Shown here in pieces: positions 52,891 through 61,310 of a DNA stretch of 64,000 bases. The stretch covers positions 1-64,000 of the forward strand of contig CAZIFW010000009.1 of NCBI GenBank assembly GCA_964538275.1, in the 5' to 3' direction. Both the position numbers and the translations under genes were made by a program. Below the pieces are notes generated by a model that was not told where the DNA came from, made no database searches, and saw only the letters and a program-made list of their open reading frames with translations. The DNA comes from CANIGN01 sp964538275 (GTDB taxonomy: Bacteria; Bdellovibrionota; UBA2428). Position 1 is the first letter of the stretch, and every line of letters starts with the position of its first letter.

Positions 52891-54218
52891 TGAAAACGCT
52901 CCATCCAATATTTCAAGAGTTTCTGAGAGTTCTCTAGGCTCACTCCAGAATGTCCCACCAAAACTTGAGTTTTAAGAGGGCCCTTAAAGTCATACCAACT
53001 TAATGAAAAATCGTATAAATTTGTTGCATTCTTATATTTTCGAATACAAACACCATTGCGCAAAGTTTTATCCGCACCAAGAAATTTTGTTTTTAAAAAT
53101 GTTTGCTTACATTCATAAGGCGTAAAAATTTCACGCGCATCAATATCTCCAAAAAACTTTTCACCTTGAAAACGAGACAAAAGAGACTCGGCTCCACCCT
53201 CCACTTCCATCAATTGCTTAGTAGAGAATTTATTAATTTCGCTGGCATCCAATACCTTCACTTGTAAACTCATAGTCCCCGTATCCAGGCCGCTTGCTAA
53301 GTAAACTGCATGATCAAGCCTACAACTACGCGTTTTCAAAACATAGGGAAGTTGGGGATCTTCAGTTCCACCCGACCAACACTTTAAAAACTCAGGCAAT
53401 TGAATTTCTTTAGCATGCCAAAGTTCTATCTTTTGAGAGTTCTTTTGAATAAGCGAGGCATAAAGTTTGTCTTGAGCTTCTTGTAATTGTTCGTAAATGC
53501 TATCTTGAGCTTCTTTTTTACTTAAGACAGATCGTTTAAAATCGCTTCGCTTAATCAACGTCACCAAACGCTCTACAGGAACTATAAAAGAAATATCATT
53601 GGCAAAAAGTATACGCGCTACATTTATTCCAACCAGCCTTCCAGCTGAATTGACAGTTGGTCCACCACTCATTCCACCATTTAAAGGGGTTGTTACGTGA
53701 ACAAGGCTGTAAGGTCCGTGGTCTAACACTCCATTGTAAACCCCTTCTATCAAGCTCATATTGATGTCATTAGGGAGACCTAGAGAAAAACTTCGTTCAC
53801 CTTTAGAGGATTTTTTTTCTTCAAACTTTATAGCTAAAGGAAATTTTTTATTAACACGAATAATTGCTAAATCATCTACAACACTCAATGCAATCAACTC
53901 GGCTTCGATGTTTTGCAAATCCTGAGTTTCTACAATGATTTTCCATTGATTTCCTGGTTGCATGACATAATTAGAAATCACATGATAGTTAGTCGCGATA
54001 ATTCCCGAGGGATCTATAACAAATCCCGTTCCGTAAGAGGCCTTAGGAGAGGATACCGAGTCTGCCGCCTTTACACGAACTAGAAGATCTTTCATGTGGT
54101 CGAATAGATCTTGCCCACGAGGTGGACTTTGCGCCTCCAATATTTGCGTAACGAATAAGCTCAACAGGACAGCCCTAAGTGAGCCGCTCAAAAAGCGTTG
54201 TTTTAATATAAAAAGCAT
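52887..54218 (-). CDS. Exported trypsin-like serine protease (S1 type) with unknown C-terminal domain
   Basis: 443-residue protein. Signal peptide at 1-29 (ending ILEA). Protease domain about 40-225: His79 in IATNYHVIS, Asp116 in VVDDLAII, and Ser184 in NGGMSGGPTVNSAGRLVGINVA. This is the HtrA/DegP-like chymotrypsin fold, but no PDZ domain follows. The C-terminal 210 residues are unrecognised and hold five Cys, some in pairs likely bridged (CWSGG, SCRLDH, ECKQT, VCIRKYK). It follows recD2 after one base and overlaps the FHA gene, so protease and FHA protein are co-expressed; the protease may be periplasmic with the FHA protein reporting from inside. Confidence 0.88.
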   Translation of the reverse strand: MLFILKQRFLSGSLRAVLLSLFVTQILEAQSPPRGQDLFDHMKDLLVRVKAADSVSSPKASYGTGFVIDPSGIIATNYHVISNYVMQPGNQWKIIVETQDLQNIEAELIALSVVDDLAIIRVNKKFPLAIKFEEKKSSKGERSFSLGLPNDINMSLIEGVYNGVLDHGPYSLVHVTTPLNGGMSGGPTVNSAGRLVGINVARILFANDISFIVPVERLVTLIKRSDFKRSVLSKKEAQDSIYEQLQEAQDKLYASLIQKNSQKIELWHAKEIQLPEFLKCWSGGTEDPQLPYVLKTRSCRLDHAVYLASGLDTGTMSLQVKVLDASEINKFSTKQLMEVEGGAESLLSRFQGEKFFGDIDAREIFTPYECKQTFLKTKFLGADKTLRNGVCIRKYKNATNLYDFSLSWYDFKGPLKTQVLVGHSGVSLENSQKLLKYWMERFQ

Positions 54219-54219
54219 C

Positions 54220-56316
54220 TCAAGCTAGTATACGCTCAATCAATGCAGAGTAACGGACTTGCTCCTGAAAATTTTTAAGAGCTATCTGAAAAGCTCGTCG
54301 GGAGCCAATCAAGACACATAGTTTTTTACCGCGAGTTAGCGCGGTGTATATCAGCTTACGGCGTAACATTCTAAAATGTTGTGTACTGAGCGGAACCACT
54401 ACAGCTGGAAACTCAGACCCTTGGCTTTTGTGAATAGAAATACAATAGGCCAGCTGTAAATCGCGAGCCTCATCAAAACTAAAGCTTACGCTGTGCCCAC
54501 GATCAAAGGCCACAAGAAGCTCCTCTTCTTCCAAATCGAGAGCTTTTATGTAACCAAGATCACCATTAAAAACTTCTTTTTCATAGTTGTTCTTTAAAAC
54601 AACGACACGGTCTCCCACGCCCCAACGAACTCCTGATTTTTGAAAACTTTTTGTAGGATCTGGATTGAGCGAAGCCTGAAGGGAAAGGTTTATTTGGTCA
54701 ATTCCCAGTATTCCTTTGTACATAGGTGACAATACTTGAATATCGCTTGGAGCAAATCCAAATTTCTTTGGAATTCTATTGGCGACTACTTCAACAATCT
54801 TTTCTTGGAGTAGCTTGGGGTCTTCTTCTTCAATAAAATAAAAATCTGAACCTAGTTGTGATTCAGGGACATTGTGCCCGGAATTAAGCCTATGTGCGGC
54901 CTCTACAATTCCACTTCCAGCTCCTTGACGATAAATCTTATCTAAAACAGATACCGCCACCGCTTTTGAATCTATAAGATCTGCAAAAAAAGAGCCTACT
55001 CCTACAGGAGGAAGTTGATCGCGATCACCCACTAACACTAACTGAGCTTTTGCAGGAAGTGCTGAAAGAAAATGGCGCACCATCACGAGATCAAGCATGG
55101 AACTTTCATCTACAAGTAAAAGATCCACTTCAAGCGGTGTTTCTTTATTAAAATTGAATATTCCCTGCGAAGGGTCGTATTTTAAAAGCCTATGCAAAGT
55201 GCTGGCCTCTGTATTGCAAATTTCTTCTAGTCTTTGAGCTGCACGTCCTGTGGGTGCAGCTAAGGCAACACGCTTACCTTGAGCTTTTGCGGCTTTGACG
55301 AGAATTTGAGTGATAGTGCTTTTTCCTGTACCCGGGCCACCTGTAATAATACTTAACTTAGAGCTTAAACTTTTTTCTAAGGCACTTCGTTGCGCATCAG
55401 AAAGTGTGAGCTTTTCTTTTTCTTCTAAATGAGGAATAAGCTCTGTTTTGAGTGGACTAAAATCTGTATTTATAAAGGTGCGAATAAGATCAGCTACATC
55501 GACTTCAAGCTTATGAAAAAAACGCGAATAAACTCGATCGTTTTCAACAATAACGGGTAGCTCATCAGACCACTGTATTTCTATTTCCAAGATCTTTTGA
55601 AGCTCTGCAAGTAAAAGCTCTTTAGGCAAAAAGAGATGTCCTTCTGAGCTCGCTTTTTTGAGCACATACTGAACAGCTGCAAAAAATCTCTCTTGTGAGT
55701 TTCTATCTATACCCAGCTTTATGGCTAGTTCGTCTGCACTATGAAAGCCAATACCATCTACTTCATCCACTAATCGATACGGATTGCTTTTTACAACTTC
55801 TACGACTTCAGCTCCGTAAAGAGAGATGAGCTTTTGTGCCATAGAGACACCCAACCCATGGCCCTGAAGAAAAACCATGAGTTCGGCCAAGGCACCTTGT
55901 TCTCTAAGCGCTCGTGATGCCTTCACAGCCTTTTTAGTACCCAAGCCTGCGATGACCTTTAACTTCGCAGGCTCATCACGTATGACGTCGAGCGCTTTAT
56001 CGCCAAAGAGATCAACAATTTTTTTGGCATAGGTTTCGCCAATTCCCGCAAGAAAGCCTGATGAGAGAAATTTTAAAATCCCTTTTTTGGTCATGGGATT
56101 TTGCAATATTATTGAAGATGCTTTGAGCTGAGTGCCAAACTTTTTATCTTCAATCCATTCACCTTGGGCCACAACACTTTGGCCCGCAACCATGGGAGAA
56201 GTGTAACCCACTACTGTACTGACATCTTTTCCACCCGTATTTACGCGAAATACAGCATATCCATTTTCCGAGTTGTAATATGTAATGCGCTCAACGCTAC
56301 CGGAAACTTCTGCCAT
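54220..56316 (-). CDS. recD2: RecD2-type ATP-dependent DNA helicase
   Basis: 698-residue SF1 helicase of the RecD2/TraA branch, which acts without RecBC. The N-terminal beta domain (VSGSVERITYYNSENGYAVFRV) and helix-hairpin-helix repeats (residues 90-200) precede the motor: Walker A ITGGPGTGKSTITQI, Walker B LLVDESSML, motif III LVLVGDRDQLPPVG, and the C-terminal YCISIHKSQGSEFPAVVVP and YTALTRGKK. Full length for the family. The ATG at 56316 lies only 8 bases from the left inverted repeat of the RAYT unit, leaving no clear Shine-Dalgarno sequence, so the insertion may have replaced its original leader. Confidence 0.95.
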   Translation of the reverse strand: MAEVSGSVERITYYNSENGYAVFRVNTGGKDVSTVVGYTSPMVAGQSVVAQGEWIEDKKFGTQLKASSIILQNPMTKKGILKFLSSGFLAGIGETYAKKIVDLFGDKALDVIRDEPAKLKVIAGLGTKKAVKASRALREQGALAELMVFLQGHGLGVSMAQKLISLYGAEVVEVVKSNPYRLVDEVDGIGFHSADELAIKLGIDRNSQERFFAAVQYVLKKASSEGHLFLPKELLLAELQKILEIEIQWSDELPVIVENDRVYSRFFHKLEVDVADLIRTFINTDFSPLKTELIPHLEEKEKLTLSDAQRSALEKSLSSKLSIITGGPGTGKSTITQILVKAAKAQGKRVALAAPTGRAAQRLEEICNTEASTLHRLLKYDPSQGIFNFNKETPLEVDLLLVDESSMLDLVMVRHFLSALPAKAQLVLVGDRDQLPPVGVGSFFADLIDSKAVAVSVLDKIYRQGAGSGIVEAAHRLNSGHNVPESQLGSDFYFIEEEDPKLLQEKIVEVVANRIPKKFGFAPSDIQVLSPMYKGILGIDQINLSLQASLNPDPTKSFQKSGVRWGVGDRVVVLKNNYEKEVFNGDLGYIKALDLEEEELLVAFDRGHSVSFSFDEARDLQLAYCISIHKSQGSEFPAVVVPLSTQHFRMLRRKLIYTALTRGKKLCVLIGSRRAFQIALKNFQEQVRYSALIERILA

Positions 56317-56324
56317 TTTTCTAG

Positions 56325-56365
56325 AAGGTACCTAGTTACTTTTGGGAGGTACCCGCTACCTTTTT
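56325..56365. repeat. Left 41-bp inverted repeat of the RAYT unit
   Basis: Identical to the reverse complement of 57049-57089 over all 41 bases. It begins AAGGTACCTA, ends GCTACCTTTTT and contains two GGTACC copies. It includes the transposase stop codon (56336-56338) and its last nine codons. Confidence 0.85.
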
Positions 56366-57013
56366 AATCGTACCCGATACCTTTTTGCACGCACCGGAAG
56401 AGTTTTTTGCATATTTAAATTCAAATCGCCTCAAAGCCGATCTCACATGCTTGATTTTATCTTGCGGCATTGGCTCATTTATCCATTTTTCAAATTCAAA
56501 TTGCTTATCTGGCTCTAAAAAATGCTCTGCCTGCAAATCATGAATATACAGTGGTATTTGCAATCGAGAGTAGCCCAACATTCCGTGCAATGTTGAGTAC
56601 GGGAACTCAGATACTTTTGTACAAATTCCCGCTCTAATTGGGTTTTGATACACATAACAAAGCGTTGCAATATAATGTTCTACTTCATAGATAATTGTCC
56701 ACTTATATCTAGACTCAAACCTAAATGCAGAAGTTCCCGTATACACTGCGATTCGTTTACTTACTTCTGTTTGTAAATAGCGTATTCCTTCATCTAGGTT
56801 TTCATCGGGCGTACTTACTAGTAAATGATAGTGATTGCTCATTAGAACAAACGCATGAATGCGAAAGCCATAAGCAACCGATAAAACAAACAAGCAATCC
56901 ATGTAAATTTCCCACAAAAGCTCTTTATTTAAGTTGTAAAATTTACGATCTAAAGTGCGATTGACAACTTGGTATGGATGAAAATTACTTCTTATAAGTG
57001 GTTTTCTGGGCAT
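56336..57013 (-). CDS. REP-associated tyrosine transposase (RAYT, Y1 family)
   Basis: 225-residue single-domain Y1 (HUH) transposase. The metal-binding HUH motif is in VLMSNHYHLLVSTP (about residue 80), and LCYVYQNPIRAGICTKVSEFPYSTL is the characteristic RAYT block; the catalytic Tyr is likely in this Tyr-rich segment (QNPIRA context). The start VVNRTLDRKFYNLN is also typical. The last 20 residues are unusual: SGTIKKV and AGTSQK come from a 21-bp DNA repeat (see 56349-56386), so the repeat is translated as the C-terminal tail. The stop codon lies inside the left inverted repeat. Upstream is the right repeat, 35 bases before the ATG. Confidence 0.9.
   Translation of the reverse strand: MPRKPLIRSNFHPYQVVNRTLDRKFYNLNKELLWEIYMDCLFVLSVAYGFRIHAFVLMSNHYHLLVSTPDENLDEGIRYLQTEVSKRIAVYTGTSAFRFESRYKWTIIYEVEHYIATLCYVYQNPIRAGICTKVSEFPYSTLHGMLGYSRLQIPLYIHDLQAEHFLEPDKQFEFEKWINEPMPQDKIKHVRSALRRFEFKYAKNSSGACKKVSGTIKKVAGTSQK
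56349..56386. repeat. Two tandem 17-bp units (period 21) at the RAYT 3' end
   Basis: GTACCCGCTACCTTTTT (56349-56365) and GTACCCGATACCTTTTT (56370-56386) differ at one base and start 21 bases apart. Read on the minus strand they code for KKVAGT and KKVSGT, giving a 7-residue repeat at the end of the transposase. The first unit is part of the inverted repeat; the second exists only on this side. Confidence 0.8.
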
Positions 57014-57048
57014 AATTATTTATGCCGAGCATAAGTCGTGCCAAGAGA

Positions 57049-57089
57049 AAAAAGGTAGCGGGTACCTCCCAAAAGTAACTAGGTACCTT
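57049..57089. repeat. Right 41-bp inverted repeat of the RAYT unit
   Basis: Perfect inverted copy of 56325-56365. Its outer end (57089) abuts the TAA of the J-domain gene (57090-57092), so that gene's stop may have been defined or preserved at the insertion edge. Located 35 bases upstream of the transposase start. Confidence 0.85.
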
Positions 57090-57950
57090 TTAGAAGAGTG
57101 ATTCTTGGGATTTATGACTGCGACGCTTGGGCTTTGCTGTAGGAGACTTGCTATCTTTTTGCTCAAGCCAAGAATTTAGGGTTTTATTTAAATGCTCTTC
57201 TTTAGATTTCAAATCCCGCAATGTGCTGCGGTATTCGGTATCCAGCTCTTTTTCGAGTTGTGTAAGACTTTTCTTTTCACAAAAATTCCATGCTCTTTCG
57301 CTTTGGATACAACTGAGCTCTGCTTCGAGTTCTTTATATTTCTTTTCAAAATCGCTTAATTGTCTCAACATTTCAGAGCACGTTAGAGGTTCAAATTTAA
57401 TATCGCCACATTTTAAATTTTGCTCGATACGCTGTAACTCAAAAGCATCATTTTTTGAATAAGCTTTTTGAGCTTTAACCCACAGATTTTTTTCTGCTTC
57501 GCTGAGATTGCCACGAACATCGGGATGTATACACCGAGCAATGCGGCGATAAATTTCACGAGTTTCACTACTAGAAGCAATTTTCTTAGGCGCCTCAAGC
57601 TCTTCCTGTGGAACTTCATTCTCTTCTGCGTCCGCAAGAATTTTTTCCATAATTTGCTCCTTGGACCAGTTTGCAAACAAGTCCTCGGGGCGCACATTTT
57701 GCTTAAGGCTCAAATCCAAACTTTCTTCTAAATGATGACCTAGAGCGCAGACTCGTTTTTCGAGCTCAAAAATTTGATTTAATCGTTCTGCAAAATGCGT
57801 ATTGAGCCATGCCTGATACTGGGGAAGATCGCGCGAAAAATAGGCCTCAACGCTGCTCTCTAGCTTAGCTAGACGACAAGCCAGCGTAGAAAGCTCCTGT
57901 TGTATCTTTTCACGAATGGGTCCTTCATCAACCCGCAGCAAGGTCCTCAT
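57090..57950 (-). CDS. J-domain (DnaJ-like) coiled-coil protein
   Basis: 286-residue cytoplasmic protein. A degenerate J-domain lies at about residues 132-180 with the essential HPD in RIARCIHPDVRGNLSEAEKN, which would stimulate a DnaK partner. It is flanked by coiled-coil-like regions rich in Glu/Lys/Leu (residues 10-75 and 190-270), and a Lys/Arg-rich tail (PKRRSHKSQ). No Gly/Phe or zinc domain, so not DnaJ itself. AAGGA precedes the ATG. It is the first gene of the minus-strand run that continues through the RAYT unit to recD2. Function unknown. Confidence 0.78.
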   Translation of the reverse strand: MRTLLRVDEGPIREKIQQELSTLACRLAKLESSVEAYFSRDLPQYQAWLNTHFAERLNQIFELEKRVCALGHHLEESLDLSLKQNVRPEDLFANWSKEQIMEKILADAEENEVPQEELEAPKKIASSSETREIYRRIARCIHPDVRGNLSEAEKNLWVKAQKAYSKNDAFELQRIEQNLKCGDIKFEPLTCSEMLRQLSDFEKKYKELEAELSCIQSERAWNFCEKKSLTQLEKELDTEYRSTLRDLKSKEEHLNKTLNSWLEQKDSKSPTAKPKRRSHKSQESLF

Positions 57951-58084
57951 ACAAGTCCTTGATTCTTAAGGATGATTTAGGCAAGCGCAACCCCTCCCTT
58001 TGTTTTTTAACAATTTTATTTTGCCAATATTATTTTGCCAAACATTGTCATTTGAGAGAGCTTCTAGAAATGGGGTTAGAGACT

Positions 58085-58738
58085 ATGAGTATAGCCAGAA
58101 ACATTGACCATACGCTTCTTCGTGCGAACGCAAGCGAAAAGGAAATTCTTCAACTTTGCAAAGAGGCCCTTGAAAATGATTTTTATTCCGTATGCGTTAA
58201 TCCTCGCTGGATACCCTTATGCAAACACGAACTCCGCAACAGCAACACACTCCCCATAACGGTGGTTGGATTTCCGCTGGGCGCTAACGACCTGAGCATA
58301 AAACAAAAAGAGGCCGCTCTTGCAATCCAACAAGGCGCTAAAGAAATCGATATGGTGATTGATTTACAAAATGCACTTACTCACGAATGGCGCAAAGTTG
58401 AAGACGAAATTAAAGCGCTCATGAAAATCTGTGGAGATATTCCTCTAAAGGTTATTGTTGAAACCGCCTATTTAACTCAAGAAGAACTCAAAGAGGTAAG
58501 CAAGTGCTGTCTCTTTGCGGGCCCTGCATTCATTAAAACCTCTACGGGATTTGCTCCCAGTGGAGCGAAAGAAGAAGACGTGCGCCTCATGAAGCAAATT
58601 GTGCACCCGCATGTTCAAGTTAAGGCGAGTGGTGGAATTAAAACACTTGCTGATGCCGAGCGAATGCTCCAGGCGGGCGCAACTCGCTTAGGCTGCAGCG
58701 CAAGTGTTAGCATTGTAGAAGAATGGAAAAGAAAATAG
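58085..58738 (+). CDS. deoC: Deoxyribose-phosphate aldolase
   Basis: 217-residue class I aldolase splitting 2-deoxyribose-5-phosphate to glyceraldehyde-3-phosphate and acetaldehyde. SIARNIDHTLLRANAS is the family start; the Lys residues of KVIVETAYL, AFIKTSTGF (Schiff base) and VKASGGIKT are present. I chose the ATG at 58085; a longer reading from 57959 would add 42 residues of hydrophobic, unrelated sequence. First gene of a five-gene nucleoside-catabolism operon; deoB begins inside its last 16 bases. Confidence 0.95.
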   Translation: MSIARNIDHTLLRANASEKEILQLCKEALENDFYSVCVNPRWIPLCKHELRNSNTLPITVVGFPLGANDLSIKQKEAALAIQQGAKEIDMVIDLQNALTHEWRKVEDEIKALMKICGDIPLKVIVETAYLTQEELKEVSKCCLFAGPAFIKTSTGFAPSGAKEEDVRLMKQIVHPHVQVKASGGIKTLADAERMLQAGATRLGCSASVSIVEEWKRK

Positions 58739-59955
58739 TGACTCCTACCAATCGAGTCATTCTTATCGTTATGGACTCTGTAGGTATTGGCAAAGCCTAC
58801 GATGCTGCTCAATACAATGATGAAGGGTCAAACACTCTTGGCAACATTGCTAAATGGGCCAAAAAAAATAAAATTGATCACTCCCTCCCCACTCTCGCAT
58901 CTCTGGGATTAGCGCGGCTATTGCCTGAATACAGAACAGACAACCTTATAGGCGCTAGCGCACGTCTCTCAGAAGTATCCGCAGGAAAAGACACCACCAG
59001 TGGACACTGGGAAATTGCCGGCACCCCTCTTAAAGATCCTTTTGCATTTTATTATCAAGGCTTTCCTCAAGCCCTCATTGAAGAAATTTGTGAGCGTGCA
59101 AAAATTGAAGGAGTTCTTGCGAACAAATCCGCATCTGGCACAGCCGTGATAGATGCCTACGCAGAAGAACATATTCAAAGTGGCAAGCCTATCGTGTACA
59201 CAAGTATGGACAGTGTTTTTCAAGTTGCCGCACACGAAGAACATTTTGGCTTAGAAAAACTCTATAAGTTTTGCGAAATAGCTCGTGAAATCACCCGCCC
59301 TCTTAGAATAGGCAGAGTTATAGCAAGACCTTTTATCGGAAAGAAGGGAAGCTATAAAAGAGTTTCTGAGCATCGCAAAGATTTTAGTTTAGAGCCTCCT
59401 ACCCCTAATCTCCTTGATTTAGTATCTGCTCATTTCAAAGTCGCATCTGTAGGGAAGATTGACGACATTTTTTGTCATCGCTCTATTCACTACAAAAATC
59501 ACACAGGAAACAATCAAAGCACTGGGAAAGCCTTGTTAGAGTTTTTAGAAAAAGCAGAGCTCAACTCAGGCTTAATCTTTGCAAACTTTATAGACTTTGA
59601 TCAAGAGTGGGGTCATCGCAGAGATCCAGCAGGATATTTGAATTGCTTGGTAGAATTCGATCAATACATAAAAAAATTGCTTCCAAAACTAAAAGAGAGC
59701 GACTTATTACTCATCACAGCAGATCACGGTAACGACCCAACTTTTAGAGGAAGCGATCATACCCGAGAAAACGTTCCCCTCTTGGCGTTCTCTCCCCATT
59801 CTAAGTTCCAAGCTTTGAACTTAGGCGAAGCACGTGGATATTATCATATCAGCAAACTCGTTCTTGAAAGTTTAGGATTGCAAAACGAAATTCCCAAACT
59901 TTCTGCTGCAGCTACCGCTGAGTCTTTTTATAAAACACTTTGGAGTGACCTATGA
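58723..59955 (+). CDS. deoB: Phosphopentomutase
   Basis: 410-residue alkaline-phosphatase-superfamily enzyme interconverting ribose-1-P/ribose-5-P and the deoxy forms. Metal and active-site blocks: VILIVMDSVGIGKAYDA, the SAGKDTTSGHWEI Thr (phosphorylated), NFIDFDQEWGHRRDPAGY and ITADHGNDPTFRGSDHTREN. Full length. It overlaps deoC at its start by 16 bases and deoA at its end by 4 bases. Confidence 0.96.
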   Translation: MEKKIVTPTNRVILIVMDSVGIGKAYDAAQYNDEGSNTLGNIAKWAKKNKIDHSLPTLASLGLARLLPEYRTDNLIGASARLSEVSAGKDTTSGHWEIAGTPLKDPFAFYYQGFPQALIEEICERAKIEGVLANKSASGTAVIDAYAEEHIQSGKPIVYTSMDSVFQVAAHEEHFGLEKLYKFCEIAREITRPLRIGRVIARPFIGKKGSYKRVSEHRKDFSLEPPTPNLLDLVSAHFKVASVGKIDDIFCHRSIHYKNHTGNNQSTGKALLEFLEKAELNSGLIFANFIDFDQEWGHRRDPAGYLNCLVEFDQYIKKLLPKLKESDLLLITADHGNDPTFRGSDHTRENVPLLAFSPHSKFQALNLGEARGYYHISKLVLESLGLQNEIPKLSAAATAESFYKTLWSDL

Positions 59956-61310
59956 TGATTCCAGCAGAACTCATTCGCAAAAAACGTAACGGCGAAGAGC
60001 TAAGTGAAGAAGAAATTTCGTTTATCGTTGAGGGTGCTGCTCGTCATAAAATACCAGAATATCAGCTAAGCGCTTTTTTAATGGCCGTTTATTTTAAAAG
60101 TATGAGCGCGCAAGAAACTGTTTGGCTCACTAAAGCCATGAAAAATTCTGGAAAAAGTTATGACTGGAAAAAAATTAATCCCAAACTTGCTGATTATCCT
60201 CTAGTCGATAAACACTCCACAGGTGGCGTGGGAGATAAAGTATCACTTATACTCGTGCCTCTTGCTATAGAGCTTGGGCTTCGTGTGCCCATGATGAGCG
60301 GACGAGGACTTGGTCATACAGGAGGAACTGTAGACAAACTCTTAAGTATTCCAGGATTTAAAATGGATCTAGAAGAACAAGAGGCAGCTAAAGTTCTTTC
60401 TAAAGTTGGTGGCGTGATGCTTTCGCAAACAGATGATCTCTGTCCTGCTGATAAAAAACTTTATCACCTGCGGGACGTCACGGCGACAGTTGAAAGCCTG
60501 CCTCTTATTACAGGATCTATAATTTCTAAAAAATGGGCTGAAGGATGCGAAGGAATCGTCTTCGATGTGAAATTTGGAGAAGGTGCTTTTATGCCAACCC
60601 CTGAAGCCGCTGAAGATTTGGGCAATTGGTTATTGCGCGTGAGTAAACTCGCAGGGCTCAATGCAGAAGCTATCTTAAGTCGTATGGAAGAACCCCTTGG
60701 CTCCTGCATAGGGAACGCTCTTGAAGTGAAAGAAAGTATGTGGATACTCAAAAACGAATATCCAAGCGATAAACATAAAGAAAGCGCCAAAGCTCTAAAA
60801 AAACTTTGCTGTCAAATCGCTGCACGCATGGCAATTCTAGGTGGAACTCGCAAAGACTTTGAGGCTTGTGTTCTTGAATGCGAAAAAATTCTTAATTCCG
60901 GAAAAGCTTATGAAAAGTTTGACGAACTCATACGTGCCCAAGGTGCCATTGAAAACTGGGATAAAAAATTACCAACCTACAAAACTCTAGAAGTAAAAGC
61001 TCCACATGCGGGTATTCTTACAGACATTAAAGCTCGCGACCTTGGAGTTTTAGGACTTGAAATAGGAATTGGCCGCAAAAAAATGGAAGATCAAATCGAC
61101 GAAGCTGCCGCTTTTGAAATCATTCCCTGCCTTGGAGATAAACTTGTTAAGGGAGACACTCTAGCCTTTTTACACCTCAAAGAAGAAAACCCTAAAATCA
61201 CCAAAGCTTTTTTAGATTGTTTTGTAATAGAAGAAAAAAGCGAAGAAACTCATATATCGAAAGCGTTATTATGGAAAATACTGGAAACAACCCCACCTCT
61301 CTCAAATTAA
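59952..61310 (+). CDS. deoA: Thymidine/pyrimidine-nucleoside phosphorylase
   Basis: 452-residue nucleoside phosphorylase II family enzyme that releases thymine or uracil and (deoxy)ribose-1-phosphate. KHSTGGVGDKVSLIL (phosphate site), MSGRGLGHTGGTVDKL, and FDVKFGEGAFM are family motifs. ATG overlaps deoB. A 40-base overlap with the following purine phosphorylase at the 3' end keeps the operon tightly coupled. Substrate range (thymidine only or also uridine) is not set by what I can see. Confidence 0.95.
   Translation: MMIPAELIRKKRNGEELSEEEISFIVEGAARHKIPEYQLSAFLMAVYFKSMSAQETVWLTKAMKNSGKSYDWKKINPKLADYPLVDKHSTGGVGDKVSLILVPLAIELGLRVPMMSGRGLGHTGGTVDKLLSIPGFKMDLEEQEAAKVLSKVGGVMLSQTDDLCPADKKLYHLRDVTATVESLPLITGSIISKKWAEGCEGIVFDVKFGEGAFMPTPEAAEDLGNWLLRVSKLAGLNAEAILSRMEEPLGSCIGNALEVKESMWILKNEYPSDKHKESAKALKKLCCQIAARMAILGGTRKDFEACVLECEKILNSGKAYEKFDELIRAQGAIENWDKKLPTYKTLEVKAPHAGILTDIKARDLGVLGLEIGIGRKKMEDQIDEAAAFEIIPCLGDKLVKGDTLAFLHLKEENPKITKAFLDCFVIEEKSEETHISKALLWKILETTPPLSN

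Larger units (their letters stand above)
56325..57089 (-). mobile_element. RAYT transposase unit bounded by 41-bp inverted repeats
   Basis: A 765-base unit made of a Y1-type transposase gene and two perfect 41-bp inverted repeats (56325-56365 and 57049-57089). The right repeat begins at the base next to the stop codon of the J-domain gene, and the left one ends 8 bases before the recD2 ATG, so the unit fills the space between two co-oriented genes. Each arm has two GGTACC palindromes (56327-56332/56348-56353; 57061-57066/57082-57087) able to form a hairpin with a 15-base loop. No target duplication is evident, which fits this transposase class. Confidence 0.75.

Noticed and set aside
57959..58084. 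Long N-terminal extension of deoC
   Set aside because: The 42 extra residues are hydrophobic and unlike DeoC; the family N-terminus begins at the ATG at 58085.
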